From Pacificibacter marinus (GTDB taxonomy: Bacteria; Pseudomonadota; Alphaproteobacteria; Rhodobacterales; Rhodobacteraceae), in the NCBI RefSeq assembly GCF_900109555.1, contig NZ_FNZV01000001.1:1-64000 (forward strand): 64,000 nucleotides of DNA, in the 5' to 3' direction. The stretch's first letter is position 1. Each line of letters starts with the position of its first letter. Below, in pieces: positions 1-9,200 of the stretch. The position numbers and the translations under genes were made by a program. The notes beneath the pieces were generated by a model. The model saw nothing but the letters and a program-made list of their open reading frames with translations, had not been told where the DNA came from and made no database searches.

Positions 1-201
1 GTCGGCAACGCTGGCGATGTTGGCATGGGCGCGACGGTTACTTTTGCGCCGCCCAAAAAACCACCGAGCTCTGCGGGCGCCTACATCAACGATGCCGGCG
101 AGCTCACACTCTACAGCCCGATGATGGCGCGGATGAACACCCCGCTGCGCGACATCTCTGATCACGATCCTGAAACAGGCGAAATCCGCGACATAGACTG
201 A
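1..201 (+). CDS. C-terminal part of an unidentified protein (cut by window edge)
   Basis: An open frame runs in from the left edge and stops with TGA at 199-201, giving the last 66 residues of a protein whose start lies outside the window. The tail is proline- and alanine-rich near its beginning (APPKKPPSSAG) and acidic at its end (DHDPETGEIRDID). I do not recognise the family. It lies 53 bp upstream of the DUF2303 gene on the same strand, so it probably belongs to the same phage-like or integrative element. Confidence 0.55.
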   Translation, partial: VGNAGDVGMGATVTFAPPKKPPSSAGAYINDAGELTLYSPMMARMNTPLRDISDHDPETGEIRDID

Positions 202-254
202 ACGCACTCGGACTGATCGCGTTTAGACATTTTACCCCCACAGAAAGGCAAGCC

Positions 255-1244
255 ATGCTTAATCTCACCCCTCTCACCAACGACAATCCTGCCCAAACCA
301 TGCGCGATACAATGCTGGAGCTTGGCAAACATGAAGCCATCGCCCCGCCAGATGGCATGGATCTGACAAAGCCGTTTCTGATCACGGTGCCGGACAAGCG
401 TAAGGTCGAGGATTTAACGCAAAAGTATTTGTCCGCAGCGCAGCACCTAAAACCAACCCAGCGCAAAGGCACGGCGCGCCTCAAAGACTTGGAAAGCCTT
501 GTGGCTTGGGCCAACCGTTTTAAGGGCGACAGCTCAGTCTTGTTTGCCAATCCCGTCATGGAAAATCCGTCTTTGACCTGCATTGCCGATTATCACGATG
601 AAGGCCCTGCAGACCCGACAAACCCACTCGGCGACCCGAGCGCGCGTCACGGTCATCATCGTGGGATCTATGATTTTCCACTGTCTGAGGATTGGAAAGC
701 ATGGATGGCGGTGTCTGACACGCCGCTCGAAAAAGACGACATGGGCGAGTTTATTGAGACGCAGGCCAAGAACATCATGGACCCAACGCCCGCGATCATT
801 GCCGGCGTACAAGACGATAAAAACGACGATTGGGAAAACCGCCTGATTGAAACGGCCTGCAAGATTGAGGGCCGATACGGCCAGCTCACGCAGCTGCTGC
901 AAATGTCCAAACAGTTCCTCATCAATGAAACCAGCGACCTCAAACTGACCACCAACCGCGACACTGGCGAAGCGGAAATGAAGTTCATCAATGAGCACAA
1001 AGGCCTCAACGGTCAGCCGCTGAACCTGCCAAACCTGATCATTATTGCCATCCCGGTGTTTTTGAACGGCCCGCTTTACCGCATGCCCGTGCGCTTTCGC
1101 TACCGCAAGTCCGGCGGTCAGGTGAAGTTCATCCTGTCGATCTACAACCCCGAGAAAGCGTTCGAGGCGTCCTTCGATGAATCCCTCGACCTCGCCGTCG
1201 CGCACACCGACCTGCCGCTCTTTAAAGGCACGCCGGAAGCGTGA
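255..1244 (+). CDS. DUF2303 family (YfdQ-like) phage-type protein
   Basis: This 329-residue protein matches my recollection of the DUF2303/YfdQ family, found in prophages and integrative elements and of unknown biochemical function. No signal peptide or membrane segment is visible. The ATG at 255 is preceded by AGAAAGGCA, a reasonable ribosome binding site. The C-terminal half has the family-like pattern NLPNLIIIAIPVFLNGPLY followed by a basic RFRYRKSGG stretch. It is followed by an AlpA-like gene and an integrase, which supports membership in a mobile element. The family call is from pattern memory and would need a profile search. Confidence 0.75.
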   Translation: MLNLTPLTNDNPAQTMRDTMLELGKHEAIAPPDGMDLTKPFLITVPDKRKVEDLTQKYLSAAQHLKPTQRKGTARLKDLESLVAWANRFKGDSSVLFANPVMENPSLTCIADYHDEGPADPTNPLGDPSARHGHHRGIYDFPLSEDWKAWMAVSDTPLEKDDMGEFIETQAKNIMDPTPAIIAGVQDDKNDDWENRLIETACKIEGRYGQLTQLLQMSKQFLINETSDLKLTTNRDTGEAEMKFINEHKGLNGQPLNLPNLIIIAIPVFLNGPLYRMPVRFRYRKSGGQVKFILSIYNPEKAFEASFDESLDLAVAHTDLPLFKGTPEA

Positions 1245-1323
1245 CGCATTGGTGTAGGCCGTGCTCTGCGGCCTCATCCTATGCGGCATGACCGTCTATA
1301 AATCGAAATGAAAAGGGATCGAC

Positions 1324-1530
1324 ATGGGGCAAGCTTTACCAATCGCCGTGGCAGAAAAAAATGCAGCAAGGCTGTTGGACATGCCGACATCAGTGTTCCT
1401 TGATCTCGTCAACAAAGGGGCCCTGCCAAGGCCCATTGGAATAGCATCTGGCGTGCAAAGGTGGAGTGTGGCGCAGTTGAACGCCATCATGACTGGCGCT
1501 GCGATGGAAGATGATGAGTTTGAGACGTGA
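1324..1530 (+). CDS. AlpA/excisionase-like small DNA-binding protein
   Basis: A 68-residue protein with the shape of AlpA/excisionase (MerR-like winged helix) proteins: a short helix-turn-helix (AARLLDMPTSVFLDLVNKGALPRPIGI) in which the segment KGALPRPI is the typical 'wing' leading to RWSVAQLNAIM. Such proteins bind element ends or promoters and control excision of integrated DNA. AAAAGGGATC stands 5 to 14 bases before the ATG. Its TGA overlaps the GTG start of the integrase gene by four bases, so the two are translationally coupled, as is usual for excisionase-integrase pairs. Confidence 0.72.
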   Translation: MGQALPIAVAEKNAARLLDMPTSVFLDLVNKGALPRPIGIASGVQRWSVAQLNAIMTGAAMEDDEFET

Positions 1531-2549
1531 AAAAAACAAACCTACCATACTTGAATATTATTGAGCGTAAGGGCGTGACCTACATCTATTTTCGCCGTGG
1601 AAAAGTTCGCCATCGCCTACCCGACAATCCAGACACAGAAGAATTCAGTCGTGCGTATTGGGAAATTCGCAGTGGCAAAAAAACTTCGTCCATCAAAACA
1701 ACGTGGGGCGCACTTGTGGTGAGCTATTACAAAAGCCCCGAATTCAACAAGTTAAGCGATGGAACCAAAGCCAACTATCGCCGACATTGCGAAGTCATTA
1801 GAGAGAAAAACGGCATAAAAGACGTGAGGCGCTTTCGGCGTAAGCACGCAATTGCTGCCCGTGATGCTTTGCAAGAGACTTGGTCAAAAGCCAACGAGAG
1901 AATCGCGGTCCTATCCATTCTCTGTAAACATGCCGTTGATCTTGAATGGATTGACAGAAATCCCGTCGTGGACATCTCAAAATTATCCGGCGGCTCGTAT
2001 GAAGCATGGCCAGACGTAAAGCTCCTTGCTTTTGAGCGCTACTGTTTGACCCACGATCTAACAACAGCGCTCACGGCATTTGAGGTGGCAATCGGCACAG
2101 GTCAACGCATCGGTGATTGTGCGAAAATGGCTTGGGATGATTTTGACGGCGAATTCATGAATGTTATCCAGGATAAGACGAAGGCCAAGCTACGCGTGTA
2201 TTGCCCAGAACGCCTGCAACAATATCTTGGATCACTCCCCCGAAAAGGGCGCCACATCTTCGCAAAAAACCTCACGCAGCCCATTGGTAAGCGCCAAATT
2301 CAAAAATCAGTGGAAGACGTGCGGGACGCCATCGGAATCATGGGTGGTAAAGATCGCCTTGTGCCTCATGGCTGGCGCTACACAGCAGCCAAACTACTTG
2401 CTGAGGCCGGATGCTCCGACAGCGAAATCCAAGCGGTAACGGGGCACAAAACTCTGACAATGGTTCAAAAATACCGTGCTCAAGCCGACCAAGAAACGTC
2501 ATCTAAACGTGCGCAACAACGCAGAGAACGGAACAAGACTGTCCGTTAA
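1527..2549 (+). CDS. tyrosine recombinase / phage-type integrase
   Basis: A 340-residue site-specific recombinase. The catalytic residues of tyrosine recombinases are all visible: Arg194 (GTGQRIGD), Lys217 (QDKTKAK), His281 and Arg284 (PHGWRYTAA), His307 (TGHKTLTM) and Tyr316 (VQKYRAQA). The N-terminal 70 residues look like an arm-type DNA-binding domain, and residues 60-150 like the SAM-like core-binding domain. Start is GTG overlapping the stop of the excisionase-like gene. It is intact and full length. A decayed second copy of the same C-terminal coding sequence lies at 23130-23247 beside tRNA-Leu, indicating that elements with this integrase type have entered the region more than once or were rearranged. 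Confidence 0.92.
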   Translation: MKKTNLPYLNIIERKGVTYIYFRRGKVRHRLPDNPDTEEFSRAYWEIRSGKKTSSIKTTWGALVVSYYKSPEFNKLSDGTKANYRRHCEVIREKNGIKDVRRFRRKHAIAARDALQETWSKANERIAVLSILCKHAVDLEWIDRNPVVDISKLSGGSYEAWPDVKLLAFERYCLTHDLTTALTAFEVAIGTGQRIGDCAKMAWDDFDGEFMNVIQDKTKAKLRVYCPERLQQYLGSLPRKGRHIFAKNLTQPIGKRQIQKSVEDVRDAIGIMGGKDRLVPHGWRYTAAKLLAEAGCSDSEIQAVTGHKTLTMVQKYRAQADQETSSKRAQQRRERNKTVR

Positions 2550-2600
2550 ATTTAACCACTACAGGGCCGCGCATCTTCTAGCGCAGTTCGCTGCCATTGA

Positions 2601-2632
2601 TACACGCAGTGAACGGCCCAGAGCCGCCGTTG
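2601..2632. repeat. degenerate copy of dispersed intergenic repeat (copy A)
   Basis: The segment around GTGAACGGCCCAGAGCCG resembles the core of the better copies at 5952, 9660 and 16411. Only the core is recognisable; the left half (the AAGGTCCGG part) is missing. Confidence 0.4.
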
Positions 2633-2804
2633 CCCGAAGAACCAAACGCTGCGTTGCAGCTTTCCTAAAGCTGCCGTTCGACACCTGACACAGCAAATTT
2701 GACAGCCCAAGGTCGGCTGTGCGGGACTATACTGCCGTTCCCCGCAAGTTCCCCAATGCCCGGTTCGGCGAACCGTTCTATATGGTGGTTTTTGGAGGAC
2801 GTGA

Positions 2805-2839
2805 AATAACGAAGCGAGGACAGGCCCCGCTTCGTTATT
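2805..2839 (-). terminator. 12-bp perfect hairpin downstream of the DUF2798 gene
   Basis: AATAACGAAGCG (2805-2816) pairs perfectly with CGCTTCGTTATT (2828-2839) around an 11-base loop. On the minus strand it lies about 30 bases after the stop of the DUF2798 gene and is followed by TTTCACG, so it is probably its transcription terminator, though the U tract is short. A second, smaller hairpin (CGGTTC-GGC-GAACCG) lies at 2761-2775. Confidence 0.55.
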
Positions 2840-2869
2840 GCGCCTGATTTAGTCGATGACCTTCACCGC

Positions 2870-3088
2870 TCAGCGCCTTATTATAAGATTTGCCATCCGC
2901 GAGGCTACCGGGAAGGCTATTGCTCCAAGCACAAAGGCAAAGGGCCATGCGATAAGAGCTGCTTTGGGCCACTCTGAGAGCCAAAGTGCGGTTGGGCCAA
3001 GGGCGATTAGTGACATTATGCCAGACATGGTGACCGCCATCATAAAGGTCATGATAACTTGAGTGAGGATTAGCGTTTTCTTGTCCAT
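2870..3088 (-). CDS. DUF2798 family small membrane protein
   Basis: A 72-residue protein with two hydrophobic helices (about residues 6-32 and 42-66) and the DUF2798 pattern: MDKKTLILTQ at the start, then MSGIMSLIALGP and WPKAALIAWPFAF. The function of the family is unknown; members are small inner-membrane proteins. I chose the ATG at 3088 because it is preceded by GGAAAGAACC and because the family starts at this MDKK motif; the open frame continues 34 codons further upstream without resembling the family. It is a single-gene unit with a hairpin terminator at 2805-2839. Confidence 0.75.
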   Translation of the reverse strand: MDKKTLILTQVIMTFMMAVTMSGIMSLIALGPTALWLSEWPKAALIAWPFAFVLGAIAFPVASRMANLIIRR

Positions 3089-3691
3089 CGTTGGTTCTTT
3101 CCATGGTGGAAGATGCCTTGACGCGCATTGTGCGAAAAAGGGCACCATCCTGTTGCAAGGTTGGTGCCGCGGGTTCGTGCTTTCGAGCACGACTAAATCT
3201 CGTATGACCGAGGACTGGAATAACCGGACCAGTCTGAAATTTTTTCGACCTCGTTCAAATACGTGTCACACATAAAATGTCAATGATGGAAAAGGATTGC
3301 TTACTGCAAACCTTCCAAAAACGCTCGTTTGTGAAACAAGCAAAAGCGGCCCCTTTTAACGCAGCTCAAAACCCAAGTGGTTGTTGAAGGCTTTTGACTA
3401 CGTCGACGAAAGCTGACATCCGCGACGTTGCAGCATTTCGGAACTATGGGCTCCAAGCGGACTTGCAGCAATGCTGCGCGTGGGTTTTGCGCAAAATGCC
3501 CTTCCACCGGCCTGTGAGTGATCACACCGGATGACTGCTGTCAACCCAAAACGGCTGTGGCGCTTCAGGGATGAATTGACAAAGCCGACGTTCATGGCGA
3601 TGTGTTCCAGCGACGGAAGTGCGGACGAATCTGCCCTTCGATCCTGTGGCCTATCCAGCAAAGTTGGCGTTTGTCCAACATAGCATGATGG
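3089..3691. other. gene-free stretch with decayed repeat sequence
   Basis: No convincing gene is seen in these 600 bases. Short open frames here lack ribosome binding sites and family-like sequence. Positions 3395-3600 carry pieces reminiscent of the dispersed repeat family, such as GGGCTCCAAGCGGACTTGC near 3450 and AAAGCCGACGTTCATGG near 3582. The mirror-like TTGCAGCAATGCTGCG (about 3463-3478) can form a small hairpin. Confidence 0.4.
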
Positions 3692-5035
3692 TTACCCAAG
3701 ATAGACTTGCCCCGCTGGGTATTTCACCCTCGGAACACTGCGCGACGCGAGGAAGAACCCGATGGTCAGCGGGCCGACACGGCCGATGAACATCATCACC
3801 ATAATGATTGACCTGCCAATACCATCAAGCTCTGCCGTTGTGCCACGCGACAGGCCGACGGTCCCGAATGCGGATGTGACTTCAAACGCGAGATCAATGA
3901 ATTCACCATCGTGATGGATCGAGGCGACAAAAATGCCCGTCAGGACCAAAAGCATGGAAATGGTGGTGAGGGCGAGCACCTTCATCACCTCATTCACCCC
4001 CAAAGAGCGGCCAAATGCGTTCAGCGTCGTGCGGCGTCTGAAAAACGCGGTCGTGGCCAGCAACAAAACACAAAGGGTTGTGACTTTGATCCCCCCCGCG
4101 GTCGAGGTGCTGCCACCGCCCACTAGCATCAGCGTCATCGTCAGCATCGTCGCGCTGTCATGCATGCCGCCGGTGTGGATCGTATTGAACCCAGCGGTGC
4201 GCGGTGTGACCCCCTGAAACCAGCTCGCCCAGAGCTTGTCGGAGGTGCTCAACTGCCCCAAGGTCTCTGGATTCGACCATTCCAGCAGGCCGAACATGAC
4301 GCTGCCCCAGACAATCAAAACGGCGGTCCCGAGCAGCATCAGTTTGGAATGCAGTGTGAGTGTGCGCCACTGACGTTTTTGATAAATATCGCCCATGACG
4401 ATGAATCCGAGCCCCCCCAAAATGAACAGCGCCGGGATCACGATGTTGATGATCGGGTTGCCCACCCATTGCGACAGACTGTCGGCGTGCAGCGCAAAGC
4501 CCGCGTTATTGAAGGCCGACACCGAATGAAAAATCGCCTGCCATATGCCAGCCCAGCCGAACTCTGGAACAAAGACAAAGGCCAGCAACGCGGCACCGCA
4601 GGCTTCACACATAAGAGCAACAACAAAAATAATGCGTGCAAGATAGGTGAGATTAGACAGTGATGTCTGGTTCAGGTCTTCGCGCAGGATCAGCCGTTGC
4701 GGCATGCCGACGGGAATACCTAGCGCCCCGAGCAGCAACACAGCAAAAGTCATCAACCCCAATCCGCCCAATTGGATTAGCGTGGCTATGACCGCCTGTC
4801 CGAAGCCCGTAAAGACGGCGCCCGTATCGGCAAGCACAAGACCTGTCACCGTCACAGCAGAGGTGGATGTGAACAGCGCATCCCCCAGTCCGATGTCACC
4901 ATAGTGCGAGATTGGCAGCCTCAGCAGGATTGCCCCTATGATAATGAATGCAATGTAAAAAATGACAAGCACCGCTGGCGGTGGCAGCTGCACTTTGGTG
5001 AAACGTTTCACCAAATTCAAGGTCCAGACTGTCAT
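3692..5035 (-). CDS. trkH: potassium uptake protein, TrkH/KtrB family channel subunit
   Basis: A 447-residue polytopic inner-membrane protein that conducts potassium (or K+/Na+) as partner of a TrkA/KtrA regulatory ring. The four pore-loop repeats typical of the TrkH/KtrB superfamily can be traced: TSTSAVTVTGL (about residue 60), SVSAFNNAGFAL (about 175), VTPRTAGFNTI (about 285) and VTSAFGTVGLS (about 392), each with its selectivity glycine. A positively charged link (FFRRRTT) precedes the last membrane pair. Its length fits KtrB better than the about 480-residue E. coli TrkH. The ATG lies two bases after the stop of the trkA gene, so both are made from one transcript. Symbol trkH is used broadly; ktrB would be equally apt. 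Confidence 0.9.
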   Translation of the reverse strand: MTVWTLNLVKRFTKVQLPPPAVLVIFYIAFIIIGAILLRLPISHYGDIGLGDALFTSTSAVTVTGLVLADTGAVFTGFGQAVIATLIQLGGLGLMTFAVLLLGALGIPVGMPQRLILREDLNQTSLSNLTYLARIIFVVALMCEACGAALLAFVFVPEFGWAGIWQAIFHSVSAFNNAGFALHADSLSQWVGNPIINIVIPALFILGGLGFIVMGDIYQKRQWRTLTLHSKLMLLGTAVLIVWGSVMFGLLEWSNPETLGQLSTSDKLWASWFQGVTPRTAGFNTIHTGGMHDSATMLTMTLMLVGGGSTSTAGGIKVTTLCVLLLATTAFFRRRTTLNAFGRSLGVNEVMKVLALTTISMLLVLTGIFVASIHHDGEFIDLAFEVTSAFGTVGLSRGTTAELDGIGRSIIMVMMFIGRVGPLTIGFFLASRSVPRVKYPAGQVYLG

Positions 5036-5037
5036 GG

Positions 5038-5703
5038 CTAAAGGCTGGCTGCGAAGTTGCGTAGGTCCTTGCGTTGCCCCAGCAACAGCAGCAAGTCATC
5101 CCGCGCCAATTGGCATCCTGTCGCATCTTGCCCGACAAATTCAGTGCCGCGCATGACGCCAATGCACCGCAGATTGAACTTCTCGCCATGGGGCAGGTCT
5201 TTGAGACTTTTACCTTCAAGGCTTTGTGGGATACGGAAATTCACAACGTGGTAGCCATTCCCCAAGGAGACATAGTCCCGCACCAAAGGGTTGTGCAAAA
5301 CCTGCGCGATATGCTGGCCGACTTCCACTTCTGGGTGGATGATCCTGTCCACGCCGAGTTTGCTCAAAATCCGGTGGTGCGTCTTGGTCGCAGCTTTGGC
5401 CCACACGATCGGAACGCCAACGAGTTTCAGGTTGATCGCCGCAAGGATGCTGGCCTCTAGATCATCACCGATCGCAATGACGACCACATCACAGTCGCCA
5501 AAGCCCGCTTCTCGCAACGCGACATCATCGCGCGCATCGACGATCATGGTTTGTGACAGTGTATCGGCAAGCCCCATAACGTTCGCTTCGGAAATATCGG
5601 CGCCGATGACATGATTGCCAAATCTCTGCAGTTCTTTTGCGACGGTACTGCCGAAATTTCCCAGCCCTAAAACACCAAAAGTACGGTTGGTAGAGGTCTT
5701 CAT
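5038..5703 (-). CDS. trkA: TrkA/KtrA-type NAD-binding regulator of K+ uptake
   Basis: A 221-residue cytoplasmic RCK protein that forms the gating ring of the adjacent TrkH/KtrB channel. It has a Rossmann-type RCK_N domain (VLGLGNFGSTVAKEL at residues 12-26; the acidic end of strand 2 is IGADIS) and an RCK_C domain in the last 80 residues (around LEGKSLKDLPHGEKF). One RCK pair only, as in KtrA, against two in E. coli TrkA. It is the first gene of the two-gene operon; the promoter should be in 5704-5760, but I see no clear hexamers. Confidence 0.9.
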   Translation of the reverse strand: MKTSTNRTFGVLGLGNFGSTVAKELQRFGNHVIGADISEANVMGLADTLSQTMIVDARDDVALREAGFGDCDVVVIAIGDDLEASILAAINLKLVGVPIVWAKAATKTHHRILSKLGVDRIIHPEVEVGQHIAQVLHNPLVRDYVSLGNGYHVVNFRIPQSLEGKSLKDLPHGEKFNLRCIGVMRGTEFVGQDATGCQLARDDLLLLLGQRKDLRNFAASL

Positions 5704-5951
5704 GTGTTCGACTCACGATATTGAATGACAATTGGGCGAAAATCGCCGCAACGCAGCACGTTGTCAATATAGGCTCGAAGCCGTCGTTAGCTGCATCTTT
5801 GCCGAATGGCGGCTTTGGCGCAACTGCCAAACTTTGCAAACTCCGCTTTCTGCGCATAGCTGACCTTGATGGTTGGTGCAGCATGGTTGGTTAGGCTTTC
5901 GCGGTCTTGAATGACCGCTTTCACCGATCTGCAGTAAGATGAGTACAGGTG

Positions 5952-6016
5952 TAGCTAAGGTCCGGTTTCCGCCCGAAGTGTGGATCAACACGAACGGCCC
6001 GAAGCGGACGTTGAAC
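5952..6016. repeat. dispersed intergenic repeat, copy C
   Basis: Contains the two halves of the family: TAGCTAAGGTCCGGTTTCC at the left and GAACGGCCCGAAGCGGACGT at the right. The left half recurs at 12922 with one or two changes, and the right half at 9695-9712 plus 11115-11130 (split by an insertion sequence) and at 16445. Confidence 0.65.
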
Positions 6017-6108
6017 AAATGCCTACGCTGCGGAGTAGAACCATCAAACAGCCCTTCTATGATGAGCAAACTGAAATGGCATCATGTCCTACCATCATCG
6101 TGTCAAAC

Positions 6109-6124
6109 CACTTGAATTCAAGTG
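6109..6124. promoter_or_regulatory. exact 16-bp palindrome, possible operator
   Basis: CACTTGAATTCAAGTG is its own reverse complement. It lies in a non-coding AT-rich stretch about 400 bp before the trkA start and 160 bp after the stop of the large secreted protein. A dimeric regulator site is possible; no regulator can be assigned. Confidence 0.3.
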
Positions 6125-6281
6125 ATTGAAAATACTACCAGACTGTACAGACATATCCCAAATTATTTTTCGAAATAGATCTGCAACTTCTTTTTAATCA
6201 CTACCGTCAAAGCACCTTGACCTATGGACAGCTGAAAACAGTGCTTCCCGCGGGGGGCAGCTAACCAAAACTCAGCAGCTC

Positions 6282-9200
6282 CTACTTATCAATACGGGTC
6301 CTGAATTCAAACGTCGCGGCTGATCCTGGCAAGACCTCGCCATCGCATTCCCATCTTATACCACCCACATAACCAGGCGTCACTATATCAGGAAGCGCGA
6401 GGGTGCATTCGGTCCCGCTGCCGATTGTGAGCGTTTGTGTAATTCCGCCATCAAGGCTCGTGTAGGGTGGCGTGTGGTCGTGGATATGGACTCCACGCAC
6501 GGAATCAATCCCGGTATTCGTGATGCGGATCCTGTACAGAAGAATATCGGCAGGCCCCCCGCTGTTGGAATGAGATTCGCCGGTCATCCGGGTCAGGTTT
6601 TCGACAGTTTTCTCGACGATGATGCCGCCGCCACTGCCTATGGTCACGCGGTCGGTATTGTCAGCCTGCAACGTAACACTGACATCATCAAACGCGGTTA
6701 TTGCAGTAAGCCGATATGTGATGGCGGCACCGTCAGGCAATCCAGAGCCCGTGGCAACGCGGGACAGGATGCAGATACGGTCGCCGACTTCCACGGCAAA
6801 GGGCGCGGAAATCACGGCTCCGAGGGTGCCGTCGCAATCCTCGTCATGAAACAATGCAACACTGGCTGCGCCCTCTGATGGAAGGCTCAAGTCTTCGACG
6901 GAAAACGCGACGCTGCCCTTGCTGCCTGCAACGTAATCGTGAAACAGAAGGGCGATCTGCCCCGATTGCGCATAGGCGACAGAATTTTCGGAAAGCCGCG
7001 GCACGGGAACCAGGCCGAAGGCAAGGTTGCTCACGATGCTATCGGCTGCAAGGTCCAGCAGTATCCCCCCCCCATCATTTGGCGGGGATGATACGATCGC
7101 GGGAGAGCCTGAAATGCTTTTGGATATCGCCAGCATGCCGTCCGGCACCACCACCCTTGCCAAGGCAGGCCCCTCGAAACCAGGTGGAAGATCTACTGAC
7201 CAATTGCCGAGGTCATCCGTAGAAGTCACGGCAATGGTCTGCCCGTCAGGTGTCTCGATCCTGACCGATACCGCTGCCAAGCCCGCCTCGCCACCGTTGA
7301 GCGCACCGTCATGGGCGCTGCCGTTCCCGGTGCCCGTGTCGGCAATGACCTGGCCCGAAAGCCTTGGGCGGGGTGGCCCAGACAGGGCGACGGCGTGGTC
7401 CTCGACCTCTCCGTCCGGAGCGTTTTCGATGGGGTCCAGGCCGGGTTGCGTGGACCAGCGGAACCGCGCGAAGCTGGCCCCCGGCCGAGCGTTGAGGGGG
7501 ACAGCCACCGAAAGCGAAATCACCCCAGCCCCGCTTGACGTCATATCACTTGCGATTTGTTCGCCCGCCCCGAACGTGCCGTCCCCGTTCCAATCGATCC
7601 AGGCCTGCAAATATCCGGCCTCTCCCCCTGTTTCGCTCACGCTGACCTCGATGGTCTGGGTCGTGCCGACTGGCAAGGGTGGCAGAACAACGCCATCTTC
7701 GTCGTCGATCCCGCTTTCGTCATCCCCAGTCGCCGTCGGGTTTGCCTGCGGCCCTGACTCCATATCTGGCACGGCAGAGCCCATGAACAACGTCTCATAG
7801 ATCAGATGGTAAGGGCTGCCGTAATTCGCTGTTGCGGTGCCATCGGGTGCGCGACCTGAAATCGGGCAATCAGCGTAGTCGGTGCAGATCGACGTCACCC
7901 CCGAAATCGACGCCTCCGCCTCTCCGATACCGACGCCGAAAAAACCGAGGAGAGGATCAACGGTAAGGTCCAGGCTCGGAGAGATTGCATCCACCAACAG
8001 ACCGCCGACCAGGTCACCCACCAAAGGTTCGATCGTCGTGTCGATCAGCGGACCAACCAGGTTTCCCAGGCTGTCTTCCACGTCCACGTCGAGGTTTTCC
8101 GCAAGGGTTCCGATGAGATCACTGAACGATGATGCGCCATCCCCGGTTGACTGCCTTTGCGGATAGGGTGGCGAGAAGAACAACGTCTCGCTTATTTGAG
8201 GCGCGCTCTGCGCAAAGGATTTCACCCGGATGCCCGCGTTTTCTTGAACCAGACCACCAAACAAGGAGACGTCGAGTTGTGCAATGGTCGCAAATTCGAC
8301 ATCTGACTGCGCGATCGGCCGATTTCGATTGAAGAATATGGCGTCGTCGATACCGCCCAGAAACAGGTCGATTGCACTGGGCGCAAGAATGACGCTGGCC
8401 GTCTCCGTCACGGGGTCGGCCGAAAGGATCGTGCCGTCCACGCGGCCGAATTCAAAATAGAGATCCACGTCCCCCAAGGTGACATCCGTCGCTATCAGCC
8501 CCCCAAGAAGGGCCCCGAGAGCGCCATCCAACACAGCGGTATCCAACCCGATATCGGCCAGATCTACGGAAAGCTTGGCCCGCACGGTCGAGGTATGGAA
8601 CTGCGTTCCAGCACCCCCGCATTCGAAATGGGGCGGCTCGACAACCTGCAGCAGTATCTCTGCTCCGCCAATGCCAAATTGTTGTAGAATGGCGTTATTC
8701 AGTGCGATGGGCTGTGTCGTGGTCACAACGTTTTCATAGTTGTAAAGCTGGATCGCCCCACCGATCAGATCCAGCGCATTCAACTCCAGCGTCGCCAAGG
8801 CCCCTTGGGGCAAGCCGATCGTGATTAGGTCAGCCAGATTGATGGTCTGATTCAGCTCGGCTATCGGCACGCTCAGCGCATTCAAGGCGTTCACCAGCGC
8901 GGTGTCACCATCAGCCTCTGCAACAGCGGCTGAGGCTTGAACGAGGTCCAGAAGGGTCAGGTCAACATTGGCGATCTGCCCCGGATCAGAAACCGTGACA
9001 TCCTGCCCATTTTCACCAAGAAGTCCTAAAAGATCAATGTTGGCACCGGCCATCGCATTCCAATCCAGAACGCTCAGGCTGACATCGGTCCCAAGCAATC
9101 CCGAAAGGATGGGGCCAAGAAGCTCTGCCTCGCTGGATTCAACGCTGGCCATTCGGGGGCCTGCGAACACGCAGGCAGCTCCGCAAGAGTCTTGGGCCTG

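Larger units (their letters stand above)
5704..6281. other. intergenic region between trkA promoter side and the large secreted protein
   Basis: About 580 bases without a supported gene. It holds a clear copy of the dispersed repeat (5952-6016), an exact 16-bp palindrome (6109-6124) and an AT-rich stretch (6125-6210) that could serve as promoter or transcription end. The reading frames here are short and resemble nothing known to me. Confidence 0.5.

Noticed and set aside
534-1289. Open frame opposite the DUF2303 gene
   Set aside because: Antisense shadow of a coding gene; product resembles no family and the sense gene has a proper start and neighbours.
2476-2688. Short frame at the end of the integrase gene
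   Set aside because: It starts inside the integrase in another frame and runs into a repeat fragment; no sign of coding use.
3692-5703. trkH-trkA as part of the mobile element
   Set aside because: Nothing in the two genes shows mobility; they could be core genes next to an island. I left the question open.
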